Source: Sacculina carcini (Eukaryota > Arthropoda > Thecostraca > Sacculinidae). Taken from it: DNA of 64,000 nucleotides. Of the stretch, positions 1 to 11,444 are shown piece after piece; within the stretch, counting starts at the first letter, position 1; every line of letters starts with the position of its first letter. The notes beneath the pieces were generated by a model. It ran no database searches. It saw nothing but the letters and a program-made list of their open reading frames with translations, and was not told where the DNA came from. The stretch covers positions 10,426,407-10,490,406 of the forward strand of contig OU696577.1 of assembly GCA_916048095.2 (NCBI GenBank), in the 5' to 3' direction. A program made the translations under genes and the position numbers.

Positions 1-417
1 TGTTACTGTTTGTCACAGTGTACTGTTACTGTTTGTCACAGTGTACTGTTACTGTTTGTCACAGTGTACTGTTACTGTTTGTCACAGTGTACTGTTACTG
101 TTTGTCACAGTGTACTGTTACTGTTTGTCACAGTGTACTGTTACTGTTTGTCACAGTGTACTGTTACTGTTTGTCACAGTGTACTGTTACTGTTTGTCAC
201 AGTGTACTGTTACTGTTTGTCACAGTGTACTGTTACTGTTTGTCACAGTGTACTGTTACTGTTTGCTACAGTGTACTGTTACTGTTTGCTACAGTGTACT
301 GTTACTGTTTGTCACAGTGTACTGTTACTGTTTGTTACAGTGTACTGTTACTGTTTGTCACAGTGTACTGTTACTGTTTGTTACAGTGTACTGTTACTGT
401 TTGTCACAGTGTACTGG
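1..417. repeat. 23-bp minisatellite
   Basis: About 18 head-to-tail copies of a 23-bp unit with core TGTTACTGTTTGTCACAG. They are almost identical; the few variants change GTCACAG to GCTACAG or GTTACAG. The array is cut by the left edge of the window. The unit has no stop codon in any forward frame and 23 is not a multiple of three, so three long overlapping ORFs arise that are not genes. Confidence 0.97.
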
Positions 418-726
418 CATTGACTTGTCACACGTGTACTTGTCGTACTCGTCGAGCGGAGGCCTCACTACAGCGGCGGCTGCTAGACCCAAGTCTGCAC
501 GAGTTCGTCACAGCGCTGCTGGGAAATAACAGGCATCATAACTCGTGCAGCGGGTTATGCGATTAGTGCTGTACACTGCTCACTTGGATCAGTGATTATC
601 AGGTGTCATTGTGTTAATGTGCGTGCTTGATTTAACACTGATCTCATCCCTGAGGTTGATATTTATCTTATTTCTCTCTGCGTGTGTCTTTTCATCATGT
701 TCTCTTCAGCACACTTTTGACAGTGC
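418..726. other. Intergenic, no gene seen
   Basis: Unique-looking sequence between the minisatellite and the hAT element. The first 120 bases are GC-rich and could be part of an exon of a gene lying to the left, but no splice-bounded reading frame could be defended. I recognise nothing here. Confidence 0.5.
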
Positions 727-734
727 CTAATAAC

Positions 735-1958
735 TAGGGCTGTCAAAAAAGTAACCTAAAAATCAGAAAAAAGTAACTTTATTTTCAAGAAAAAGTAACC
801 TAAAAAAGTAACCTAAAAATAACCTGAGTTTTAAAGTTATTATCACTTTTGCAACGTTTTATCACATGTTTATCATGCCTTTGCTGATTAGTGCGCTATG
901 TGAAATACACGGTTTGTTTGTTGTTTGTATGTGAACATATAAAGTAACCTAATAACCAATAAAAAGGTAACCTAAAAATAACCTCCTTTAAAAAAGGTAA
1001 ATTTCTGTTTGCAGTTCTGAAGGAAGAAAATACACCAGTCCTTCTTTTTTATCATCTTTCCGAGTTGGTAATACTTTTCCACCCTCTCCGATCTGGTAAC
1101 ATTTTTACAACAAACAACCAAAAGTGACTTAACATAATTTAGCCAACATCGAAAAAACAGCATAACTATCAAAATATAATTTTGAGTGGAAAGCTCGTAC
1201 AAATGCGAAATACACTAATTGCAAATGTAAATACTTTTAATAATGGTCGCAATAATGTTCTTTATATTTTTTCAATGGAACTTTTTATCAAATACCACGT
1301 ACTACAGTAGCGTAAACACTGCTTGTGTGAATGCCCCCCGTCCTCCCATATGTCAAACGTGGGATAATGGCGCTATCTCACGCCCTGAAAATCACGTGCA
1401 AATTCCTGTTCAAGTAAATACGTACTGTCAAGTGCTACAGTGCAGTATCTGGTATAGAGAGCTCACACACATCGTACTATACCACGCTCCAAACATTTCA
1501 CGACACCCTCCGGTTCGTGGACATTTCCTAAAATGGAATTACACTATCTTGCGTACCCCAAAACGTATAAATATAAAGTAGCACGGATATTAAGATGAAT
1601 ATCAATTGCTAAATTCTAACAACAGAAATGTTGACATTTCTTGATCTTCAGACCTAATATTTCATCTCTTTTCCTATTTTATCCTCATATATACCGTTTT
1701 TGTGCCTCTTATCTGCAAGAAGGCACCAAACTTCGTGGTAAACTTACCTAATAACAAGAAAAATAACAAAAGGTAACCTGACGATAAAAAAGTAACCTTA
1801 AAAGCAAAAAAGTAACCTAACGATGAAAAAGTAACTTTTGGTAACCTAATAACTTTTTTACTATTTATCGTACACAACTTTTTCATGCAGTTTTAGGTAG
1901 CTTATGAAAAAGTGACCTTTAGATGAAAAAGTAACTTTATTAACTTTTGACAGCCCTA
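735..1958. mobile_element. Non-autonomous hAT transposon (1.2 kb)
   Basis: The ends form a 14-bp perfect terminal inverted repeat, TAGGGCTGTCAAAA, read inward from 735 and from 1958 on the other strand. It is flanked by a perfect 8-bp target duplication CTAATAAC at 727-734 and 1959-1966, which fits the nTnnnnAn preference of hAT transposases. The interior holds no transposase; its longest ORF (1243-1581) matches nothing I know. Subterminal GTAACCT motifs recur about nine times near both ends and, unusually, in the same orientation at both ends. The perfect duplication and repeats point to a fairly young copy moved in trans. Confidence 0.9.
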
Positions 1959-1966
1959 CTAATAAC

Positions 1967-2704
1967 CCGTGTTACCAGTCGTTTATGTACCAGACTGCGT
2001 GTCCACTTGCAGTTTATCACGAACACTGAACTCACTCTTATCACCAGTGCCTAGTAAGTTGACACTGAATCACCTAGGCACACACTCATTATTGTACAAG
2101 CTGGTAATTAACACGTATGACATAATCGCTGTCCACGACACCATCATACGCAAGTGCTTGCGATAATAAACAAGTTTTCAGCCACGATAATTCGAGGTGC
2201 CATCATATACATAGCACGTGAATACATGATTGAACAAAACGTGTATTACACCACCAGTGCTGGTGCTAGTCACCCAGTGGACCGCCAGCACAAGCCCGTC
2301 GTCTGGCTCAGACAACACACACGTCACAACAACATACCCAGAAACAAGCACAGGCTATGGAATGGTCAAGCACACACAAGCACGCGGCTGACGCCAGATG
2401 AAAAGGCAGACAGCAAGAACGAATGCTCGCGCTTGCCGTTCTGTTCACTGTTGTTTACACTCTTCAGGATTGGCCTTGTTGTGTTTGGCATTTTTCATTT
2501 TTTTCGGGTCAAAATCCGGATCATCGGCCTCGCCATCTCCATCTGAAAATAATGAGAAACGCGTGATTCAGTCACATCCACACCTCACATATTTCACGGG
2601 ACAGGCGGAATCAACGTTGAAAATGACCTGGAAGTTGAGCAAATGACACGGTATTACATTTTACCTCAATAATCGTCGAGGAAGGGCTTTATTACTGGCT
2701 CGAC
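1967..2704. other. Intergenic, no gene seen
   Basis: Unique sequence between the hAT element and the satellite. No domain or splice-bounded frame was recognised. It contains TTTATT at 2688-2693, listed separately as a possible polyadenylation signal for the minus-strand gene to the right. Confidence 0.5.
2688..2693 (-). promoter_or_regulatory. Candidate AATAAA for NAP1-like gene
   Basis: TTTATT on the plus strand reads AATAAA on the minus strand. It is the first canonical signal I find downstream of the NAP1-like stop codon at 5665; neither the 40-bp spacer nor the 47-bp satellite contains one. If used, the 3' UTR would include the whole satellite. A non-canonical signal nearer the stop remains possible. 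Confidence 0.3.
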
Positions 2705-5623
2705 GTGTGACTCAACCCAGCAGAGTTAGTGATAAAGTGAGGCGAGATCAAGTGTGACTCAACCCAGCACAGTTAGTGATACAGTGAGGTGAGATCAAGT
2801 GTGACTTAACCCAGCACAGTTAGTGATACAGTGAGGCGAGATCAAGTGTGACTTAACCCAGCACAGTTAGTGATACAGTGAGGCGAGATCAAGTGTGACT
2901 TAACCCAGCACAGTTAGTGATAAAGTGAGGCGAGATCAAGTGTGACTTAACCCAGCACAGTTAGTGATACAGTGAGGCGAGATCAAGTGTGACTTAACCC
3001 AGCACAGTTAGTGATACAGTGAGGTGAGATCAAGTGTGACTTAACCCAGCACAGTTAGTGATACAGTGAGGCGAGATCAAGTGTGACTCAATCCAGCACA
3101 GTTAGTGATACAGTGAGGCGAGATCAAGTGTGACTTAACCCAGCACAGTTAGTGATACAGTGAGGCGAGATCAAGTGTGACTTAACCCAGCACAGTTAGT
3201 GATACAGTGTGACTCAACCCAGCACAGTTAGTGATACAGTGAGGCGAGATCAAGTGTGACTTAACCCAGCACAGTTAGTGATACAGTGAGGTGAGATCAA
3301 GTGTGACTTAACCCAGCACAGTTAGTGATACAGTGAGGCGAGATCAAGTGTGACTTAACCCAGCACAGTTAGTGATACAGTGTGACTCAACCCAGCACAG
3401 TTAGTGATACAGTGTGACTCAACCCAGCACAGTTAGTGATACAGTGAGGCGAGATCAAGTGTGACTTAACCCAGCACAGTCAGTGATACAGTGAGGCGAG
3501 ATCAAGTGTGACTCAACCCAGCACAGTTAGTGATACAGTGAGGTGAGATCAAGTGTGACTTAACCCAGCACAGTTAGTGATACAGTGAGGCGAGATCAAG
3601 TGTGACTTAACCCAGCACAGTTAGTGATACAGTGAGGTGAGATCAAGTGTGACTTAACCCAGCACAGTTAGTGATACAGTGAGGCGAGATCAAGTGTGAC
3701 TCAACCCAGCACAGTTAGTGATAAAGTGAGGCGAGATCAAGTGTGACTTAACCCAGCACAGTTAGTGATACAGTGAGGCGAGATCAAGTGTGACTTAACC
3801 CAGCACAGTTAGTGATAAAGTGAGGCGAGATCAAGTGTGACTTAACCCAGCACAGTTAGTGATACAGTGAGACGAGATCAAGTGTGACTCAACCCAGCAC
3901 AGTTAGTGATAAAGTGAGGTGAGATCAAGTGTGACTTAACCCAGCACAGTTAGTGATACAGTGAGGTGAGATCAAGTGTGACTTAACCCAGCACAGTTAG
4001 TGATACAGTGAGGCGAGATCAAGTGTGACTTAACCCAGCACAGTTAGTGATACAGTGTGACTCAACCCAGCACAGTTAGTGATACAGTGAGGCGAGATCA
4101 AGTGTGACTTAACCCAGCACAGTCAGTGATACAGTGAGGCGAGATCAAGTGTGACTCAACCCAGCACAGTTAGTGATACAGTGAGGTGAGATCAAGTGTG
4201 ACTCAACCCAGCACAGTTAGTGATACAGTGAGGTGAGATCAAGTGTGACTCAACCCAGCACAGTTAGTGATACAGTGAGGTGAGATCAAGTGTGACTCAA
4301 CCCAGCACAGTTAGTGATACAGTGAGGCGAGATCAAGTGTGACTCAACCCAGCACAGTTAGTGATACAGTGTGACTTAACCCAGCACAGTTAGTGATAAA
4401 GTGAGGCGAGATCAAGTGTGACTCAACCCAGCACAGTGAGTGATACAGTGAGACTTAACCCAGCACAGTTAGTGATACAGTGAGGTGAGATCAAGTGTGA
4501 CTCAACCCAGCACAGTTAGTGATACAGCGAGGCGAGATCAAGTGTGACTTAACCCAGCACAGTTAGTGATACAGTGAGGCGAGATCAAGTGTGACTCAAC
4601 CCAGCACAGTTAGTGATACAGTGAGGTGAGATCAAGTGTGACTTAACCCAGCACAGTTAGTGATACAGTGAGGCGAGATCAAGTGTGACTTAACCCAGCA
4701 CAGTCAGTGATACAGTGAGGCGAGATCAAGTGTGACTCAACCCAGCACAGTTAGTGATACAGTGAGGTGAGATCAAGTGTGACTCAACCCAGCACAGTTA
4801 GTGATACAGTGAGGTGAGATCAAGTGTGACTCAACCCAGCACAGTTAGTGATACAGTGAGGTGAGATCAAGTGTGACTTAACCCAGCACAGTTAGTGATA
4901 CAGTGTGACTCAACCCAGCACAGTTAGTGATACAGTGAGGCGAGATCAAGTGTGACTCAACCCAGCACAGTTAGTGATACAGCGAGGCGAGATCAAGTGT
5001 GACTTAACCCAGCACAGTTAGTGATACAGTGAGGCGAGATCAAGTGTGACTCAACCCAGCACAGTTAGTGATACAGTGAGGTGAGATCAAGTGTGACTTA
5101 ACCCAGCACAGTTAGTGATACAGTGAGACTCAACCCAGCACAGTTAGTGATACAGTGAGGTGAGATCAAGTGTGACTTAACCCAGCACAGTTAGTGATAC
5201 AGTGAGGTGAGATCAAGTGTGACTTAACCCAGCACAGTTAGTGATAAAGTGAGGCGAGATCAAGTGTGACTTAACCCAGCACAGTTAGTGATACAGTGAG
5301 GTGAGATCAAGTGTGACTTAACCCAGCACAGTTAGTGATACAGTGAGGCGAGATCAAGTGTGACTTAACCCAGCACAGTTAGTGATACAGTGTGACTCAA
5401 CCCAGCACAGTTAGTGATACAGTGAGGCGAGATCAAGTGTGACTTAACCCAGCACAGTCAGTGATACAGTGAGGCGAGATCAAGTGTGACTCAACCCAGC
5501 ACAGTTAGTGATACAGTGAGGTGAGATCAAGTGTGACTCAACCCAGCACAGTTAGTGATACAGTGAGGTGAGATCAAGTGTGACTCAACCCAGCACAGTT
5601 AGTGATACAGCGAGGCGAGATCA
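2705..5623. repeat. 47-bp satellite array, 2.9 kb
   Basis: About 60 tandem copies of a 47-bp unit containing CAACCCAGCACAGTTAGTGA and GAGGCGAGATCA. Variable positions are few and mostly transitions: GGCGAG/GGTGAG, ACTCAA/ACTTAA, GATACAG/GATAAAG. Some units lack the GAGGCGAGATCAAGT part and are about 32 bp long. A rare GTCAGTG variant recurs at about 3480, 4122, 4704 and 5458 in matching unit context, so blocks of units have been duplicated. Both strands contain stops, so no long ORF arises. The array ends about 40 bp from the NAP1-like stop codon. Confidence 0.97.
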
Positions 5624-5664
5624 CGTGAGGAGGAACACGTGTGAGTGAGACACTCGCCTCAGTG

Positions 5665-7695
5665 TCAGTGCTGGTCACACTCACTCTCATCCTCTTCTTC
5701 CTCCTCGTCCTCTTCCTCATCCTCGTCGAAGTCGTCCTCTTCCTCGAGCGCCTCGCCGGTGAAGTAGAGCACGGCGCGGGGCACGATGCGCTCGCGGATG
5801 TAGTGGCCGATCTCGAAGTCGGCAGTCAGTATTGACTTGACTTCATCATCCACCTCGGCGTCGGGGTCCTCAGGCGCTGACACACAAACACGTGAAAATC
5901 AACACCCAGCCAACAAGCCCGGCAGACTGACTGGCGATATCACGAAATACGTGACAAATGTAGGTCACATATTAGCGCTACTTGCGCCAATGTAGCAATA
6001 AATAGACTAATGATAGACGTCAGGTAGACAGGCTGATACGACGAGTTAGTCTGGTGAGTGCGATCGTCACCACGACACGGTGGACCAGACACAATGAGCA
6101 GGCAAGAACAACTTATGACCAACCATCTGGCGGCTTGAAGAAGTTGAAGAAAGAGTCGTTCTGCACGGTCTTCTGGACGACACGCGTGCTGCCCCTTGAT
6201 TTGTGTTTCTGCTTCTTCTTCACCACTTTGACGGTGATGTTCTTCTCCGGCTTCCAGTCTATTGCACAGCCCTGCACAAACACAGTGATACACCTGATAT
6301 TTGGCACGCAATGAGAGCGTGTGTGAATGCACTGTATATTAACGTCTCGCGTTCACTACCGTGGCACACAAAACTCTCATACTAACTTTGCACTTGATAA
6401 TCTCGGGTCCCTCAAAGGAGAAAGGGTCGGCCTCGTCCGGAGTGCACTTCATGAAATACTCCTTGGTGAGCACTTTGTTGGTGAAATGCTCGTTTTCTGC
6501 GAACTCGAACTCCAAAGTGAAACCCTGTTATCACATACCACATTCACAGCACACATACAACAACGATTCGCACAACAATACGAGAAAACGACTGCACTGG
6601 CAATTAAAATGCCTAATTCAGTGGTTCTTAACCTGGAGTGCGAGACTGGTCCTAAGCAGTGCGAGGAATTCTGTGAAAAATTGAAGAGAATGTTTTAACT
6701 TAAACTTTGTTATTAAGTCGCTTGTATTTATTATTTTTCATCATACCTATAAAAAAGGGGTGTGAGAAGTGACTTCTGATTTGAAACGGGTGCCAACACT
6801 CAACAAGGTTAAGAACCATCGGCCTAATTGGCAGTACATCTAATTTGCCACCACGATCAACAGGCGCGGCCGGGCAACCAACCATGGGATCCTGCTCGGC
6901 GAATACGACGCGCACGTCACGCAGATGACGAAGGATCGTCTCGTCGTGATCCTGGATCATCTCGGCCAGCAGATCGACGTTCTTGAACGTCGTCAGCCAG
7001 AACTCGGGCACGCCACGTGTCAGCTCGTTCATGCCGTGCGCCGCCGCCGTTGTTTTATCGCCAGCAGCGTCCTGCAGCGAAGCCTTGTGCTGCATATCGT
7101 CGCTGATGGCCGGTTCGTCGCCTGACTCGTCCACGTTTTCAGGCGCAAACTGGCACTCGGCGTCGGTCGGCTCGTGCGTGCCATTGAGCACGAGCGCGCG
7201 CTGCTCGTAAAGCGGCCGGTAGCGCGCGTGGTACTTGCACTCCAGCCGGTGCACTTCAGCGTAAAACTCGGCCTCAATGTGCGTCGCCTGAAGTTGCAGG
7301 TTTTTCAGTGCTCGGATACGCCGCTGCACCACCTTGGGCAGAGTCTGTCGCACACACATGCAGACATACAGGATGTGACAGAGCGTTAAATGGCAAGATA
7401 AACGAGTTGTTTTTTCTCGATTCGCAAGTGAGCAGGACGTGCGATGACAAGCCGATAAAATTGGAATCAAGAGCGACCAATCACCGCTGATACACACAGA
7501 CACGCGGCGAGTGAGAAAACGCACCTGCACATAGCCGGAGGGCGTGCCGACCATACTGCCCAGCCGTTCTTGCAGCGCAGCCAGCACCTGCGGGTTCTGC
7601 ATGAGTTGCGACGTGACGTTGGCCGTGGTGGCATCCTCACTGCCACCACCACCGTCCTCCATCGCCTCCACGTCCTTCTCAGGTTCCTTGGGCAT
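5665..7695 (-). CDS. NAP1L: NAP1-like nucleosome assembly protein
   Basis: A NAP-family chaperone that binds histones H2A-H2B (and H1) and helps assemble nucleosomes, shuttling between cytoplasm and nucleus. Five coding exons on the minus strand: 7695-7525, 7344-6883, 6524-6387, 6271-6124, 5876-5665, with matching phases, giving 376 residues, close to the usual ~390. The family core is clear: an N-terminal helix with LPKVVQRRIRALKNLQ, FWLTTFKNV, the LEFEFAENEHFTNKVLTKEY strand, DPFSFEGPEI, KKKQKHKSRGSTRVVQKTV (NLS-like), NDSFFNFFKPP, ADFEIGHYIRERIVPRAVLYFTGEA written in shorter pieces, then a tail of about 25 acidic residues. The usual CKQQ-type prenylation or end motif is absent; the protein ends SECDQH. 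A MITE lies in intron 2. Whether it is NAP1L1- or NAP1L4-like cannot be told. Confidence 0.95.
6618..6821. mobile_element. hAT MITE, 204 bp, in NAP1-like intron
   Basis: Starts CAGTGGTTCTTAACC and ends GGTTAAGAACCATCG, an imperfect terminal inverted repeat. A perfect 8-bp duplication GCCTAATT flanks it at 6610-6617 and 6822-6829. It has no coding capacity. It belongs to the same family and orientation as the copies at 48109-49147 and 52400-52663, sharing the internal GGTGCGAG/GTGAGAA motifs near the right end. It lies entirely inside intron 2 (6525-6882). Confidence 0.88.
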
Positions 7696-7739
7696 GCTGG
7701 CAAGTGCACGTCACTACAGTCACAAGTGGTATTGCCTAG

Positions 7740-9040
7740 ATGTGCGTTCTGCTTTTGACAGAGGTTTCAAAAATAGAAGAGTCTTAATTGCCTTGAGCCA
7801 TGCCAATGGGTTTTAATAATACTGACATGACCTCAAAATTACATAGGATTAATCTATGGGATTATAAAAATATGATGCCGCCGCACAATTCAGCATAACT
7901 TCAATGACCATAAACGTTAACAAAGAAGTATAAAATCCACCACCAATCACCGACCTCACAGCCCACGTGTACACCGCACTTGTGGGTGCGTCTGCCACGT
8001 AACACTTTTTGTACAGTAGTTGACTGGTGTGATTATAATAACGGAAGCCTAAACGTGGGTGCACACCTCCCAGTTTAACGTATCAACGGAAACGAGATAT
8101 CCTCACCTCGCAAGCCAGCAGAAAAACACAAGCACTTAGAAAGGAACAACCACAAAAACGCGGGAATCACTGCCGCTGGAGTATTTATTTGACCGGGTGT
8201 CTATTTAATAATACTAAATTTGTGAAAAACAGAATAAAATTACATAGTTTCACAAAAGCGCTTATGAAATATTGTTTTGATGATTATTCAATCAGGTAAA
8301 TATAAATGAATTTGAATTTTTGTAAAACATTGCCACGTTCACTAGCCCTAACCATCAATGATAAATGCGTTGAGATTTATTCATAGTGAATACATAATTT
8401 TTCGCAATCAAATTTTTTTCATGTATCTATATTGCACTATTATTTTTAACACACCAAATAGGGATTATTTGAATATATTTATATTAGGCAGCCCTGCTCC
8501 ACTATCAAATACAGTTCTATATCTGTAGACAATCACAGAATTACTAATCGCTGGGGTGTTCGGCCATTATCAGCGCTATATGGTTATATTTGTGCTCTAT
8601 ATGCTGGCTACGCTTGTATATTTTTTGCTTTGTATACTTGATATATGATGGTTTCATCTGTGAGTGAAGGATTAAGCTCTGAGTCATCTGGAGTGAAGAT
8701 ATTTTCGTTCATTCCATGATGCCATACATTGCTGTGTTGGAATGTCTTAATCATCATAATTTATTGTGCCATTCACAAGTTAATACACATACAATGCGCG
8801 CAATACGGTAGGTATGACAAGCCAAAATGCTTTTGTATCCTACGAAGGCAATAATGATCAAGTTTGGAGCAGTAATAGTCATGGGAGATCATTATCAGCG
8901 TTTCAGCGCTTGTGTCGCTCATTTGAAGATCTGTAAGTTGCGACTTTGTTATCAAAGCTGTTTGTGGATTTATCGTTTGGTATCGTCTTTACGTAGGTTT
9001 ACCGTTCTAATCTCCAAGTTAAACATTTCTTTCTGACCGG
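7740..9040. other. AT-rich intergenic region
   Basis: About 1.3 kb of AT-rich sequence upstream of the NAP1-like gene. The first part presumably includes its promoter, but no TATA box or initiator stands out. No reading frame or repeat family was recognised. Confidence 0.5.
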
Positions 9041-9059
9041 CCGATCCAATAAATTTCCT

Positions 9060-9285
9060 AGCCATTTTTCTATTATGTCATTCGTCCCGTATTTTCTCCA
9101 TCTAATTCCGGCTGGAGCGCCTAACGGAACAACAACAACTTCATTTAATTAATTCTTCATTTCTCCACGGTAAATTTCTCTCTGACACGCATGCCATTAT
9201 ATATCCTGTCCCAAAAATACCTCTCTTGATCTCTCTGATTGTAAAAGCTACCGCCCTATCTCTTAAGTTTCTCTTGCTTAAGCTT
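9060..9285 (+). mobile_element. LINE fragment (reverse transcriptase part)
   Basis: Degenerate reading in forward orientation around 9215-9285 gives the SYRPISL-type start of a reverse transcriptase. The last 60 bases are nearly identical, in inverted orientation, to the minus-strand segment ending near 10170. It is either a separate old copy or part of the rearranged LINE to its right. Confidence 0.55.
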
Positions 9286-9414
9286 AGTTAGTTAAGCTTA
9301 GTTAAGTTAAGCTTTCGTAAATTTTATATATAAATTACAAACCAACATATACACACACACGTGGATAGATACAAACCACTGGCAAAAACAATGCGTCTAT
9401 TTATGTATGTATGT

Positions 9415-9480
9415 TGTTGAAAATACATTGTTGTTGTTGTTGTTGTTGTTATGTATGTATGTGTGTGTATGACTTATAAG
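9415..9480. repeat. (GTT)n and TATG/TG microsatellite
   Basis: A run of GTT triplets at 9429-9450 followed by ATGT and TG repeats, near the internal junction of the LINE pieces. Confidence 0.8.
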
Positions 9481-10170
9481 TTATTGTAGTAGAGGAAAAT
9501 AAGCAGAACAATACGGCAAACACACAACAAAACACACAGTCAAACCCAAACAACCACTGACTGACACTGACACAACCATTCACACAGAGAAAGATAGAGA
9601 GAGAGATAGAGAGAGCGAGAGAAAGATAAAATAAGAAGAGATGTAGTTGGATGTCGTCGGCATAGATATGGCAAGCAACACTGTGGCTTTGTAGAACTGG
9701 ACAGAGAGAAGACATATATAGGTTAAAAAGTAAAGGACCTAAGATGGAGCCCTGGGGAACTCCAGACAATAGGGGAGCAGAAATAGAAGTTGAGCAATTG
9801 AAATTTATGGCAAAGATCCGGTTGGATAAGTAAGAGCAGAGAAGTGATAGGGCAGATGAAGATAATCCAACGTGGGAAAGATCATGAGTAAGAACAGTGT
9901 GGTCAACTAGGTCAAGACTGAAGACAAATCAAGGAGTACAAGAAAAACAGACCGTTTAAAAAAGAAATGCTATAAGATGTTTTGGGAGACGGATATGAGG
10001 ACGGGATTCAGTAGAGTGATGAGGACGGAATCCAGATTGAAAAGGATCAAGTGCACGACGAATAAAAGGAGATAGTTGAGAAAAGATGGCAGATTCCAGA
10101 AGCTTGGAAGAGAAACTTAAGAGATAGGGCGGTAGCTTTTACAATCAGAGGGATCAAGAGAGGTAACTAA
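9449..10170 (-). mobile_element. Inverted 5' part of CR1/L2-type LINE
   Basis: Read on the minus strand this gives successive reverse transcriptase motifs in several frames: YRPISLL near 10145, a FQSGFRPHHST-like stretch near 10020, then SGVPQGSILGPLLFNLYM and HIYADDIQL at 9769-9645. These are hallmarks of CR1/L2/jockey-type non-LTR elements. Several frame changes and stops make it non-functional. The 3' part continues in the opposite orientation from about 10170, the arrangement expected from twin priming during target-primed reverse transcription. Confidence 0.8.
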
Positions 10171-11290
10171 CATCCAACTATCCCCTGTCCCTTCTCTCAT
10201 CCTTCTCTTATATCCAATATCCTACGTGATATTACCTCATGGACCTCATCTCGACGCCCCCTCCTCAATACTTCTAAATCTGAGTTCTTAATTCTTCACC
10301 CTCCTCGTATCCTCCTTTACTTCCTCTGCCTCTCTCCACTACTGTACGTAACCTGGGCATTATTTTTGATTCCAATCCTTTTTTACCAATAACGTCATTT
10401 CCACTGATCGAACCTGCTACCTTATTTTGCCTTCTCTTTACCCTATCCGCTCTTGTTTGGACCAACCTTCGGCTATCAAATTTGTTCACTCTCTTATTTT
10501 TTCCCGTCTTGACTACTGCAGCTCACTCCACCTCAACTTACCTCGGTCTTCTTTGAAAATCCTTCAGCGCATCATCAATCAATCCTGTCGCTTCGTACTC
10601 CACCACACTCGCTGTCGCCACACTTCCTTCTTCCTGTTCCAATTTCACTGGCTCCCCATCATCCCACGTATCCACTTTCGCCTATGCTGTCTTGTATACA
10701 AATTACTACGTGTATAAATCTCCAGCTTATTTAGCTGATCTTGATCCTTGTTCTGTCCTCGCGCCTTGAACGAATCTCCTTGGTCAGCTAAATATTTCTC
10801 GTTCTATGCCCCTCGACTATATAACTCACTTCCTGTCTCTATTACTTCCTCCCCTTTTCGCCAATTTTCTTCTTCCATCCGCAAATATCTATTCTCTATT
10901 TCCTTTGATATTGTTTCCCACTCTCTTACTCCTTATGCCTCGGTCTGACTCTACATCTCTGTGGTGCTGTATTGTTTTCTATCGTTGTTGCATTGTATTG
11001 TTGTACTCATGCTTATATTGTTCTTGTTTTCTATTGATTCAGTGCTACGCAGAGCTGTTCTGGCGATATTGCCATGTGAAGTCGCTTGTGCATATCCACT
11101 CTTTCATGAATTTTTCTCTTGTTGAAGTATGTGTTTGCTATCTGTTTCTTATGCTGCTCTATGTGAGTATTCTATTTCTGATTCTCACTTTGTACTTCTG
11201 CATGTCGTCTTGTTTTTTGTCCATTCCGCGCTAGTGAGCAGGGGCGCTATAACAAATACATCTTTTGATTGAATTAAATTGAATCACCAT
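10171..11290 (+). mobile_element. 3' part of CR1/L2-type LINE
   Basis: The forward strand takes up the protein after the YADD box: an LNTSKSEFLIL-like start at about 10260, then SRLDYCSSLHLNLPRSSLK, ILQRIINQSCRFVLHHTR, FHWLPIIPRIHFRLCCLVYK and, past a short break, YNSLPVSITSSPFRQFSSSI and RKYLF up to about 10950. This is the C-terminal region shared by CR1, L2 and Rex-like elements. A 3' UTR follows and ends in short GATTGAATTAAATTGAAT repeats at about 11268-11285, as in elements with microsatellite tails instead of poly(A). It is broken by frame changes. Confidence 0.85.
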
Positions 11291-11444
11291 GTTCAAATAA
11301 TACTTATGTCGTTCCTCTAAAACCTCTGATGCACCTACTTGCCATGCATCATTATAAAAGTGTTTGTCAGTTACCCCGTGGTGTCACAATTTCACGACGT
11401 TCGTGTGTGTGTGTGTATCAGCTGGTTGTGTGAGTGAGTGTGTG

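Noticed and set aside
1-417. Cys/Thr/Val-rich ORFs of up to 180 codons
   Set aside because: All come from a 23-bp minisatellite that is open in every forward frame.
1243-1581. 112-codon ORF inside the hAT element as a transposase remnant
   Set aside because: It shows no hAT transposase motif and the element is non-autonomous; the ORF is probably chance.
2705-5623. Possible CRISPR-like array
   Set aside because: Units are contiguous 47-bp repeats with no unique spacers, in a eukaryotic context. It is a satellite.
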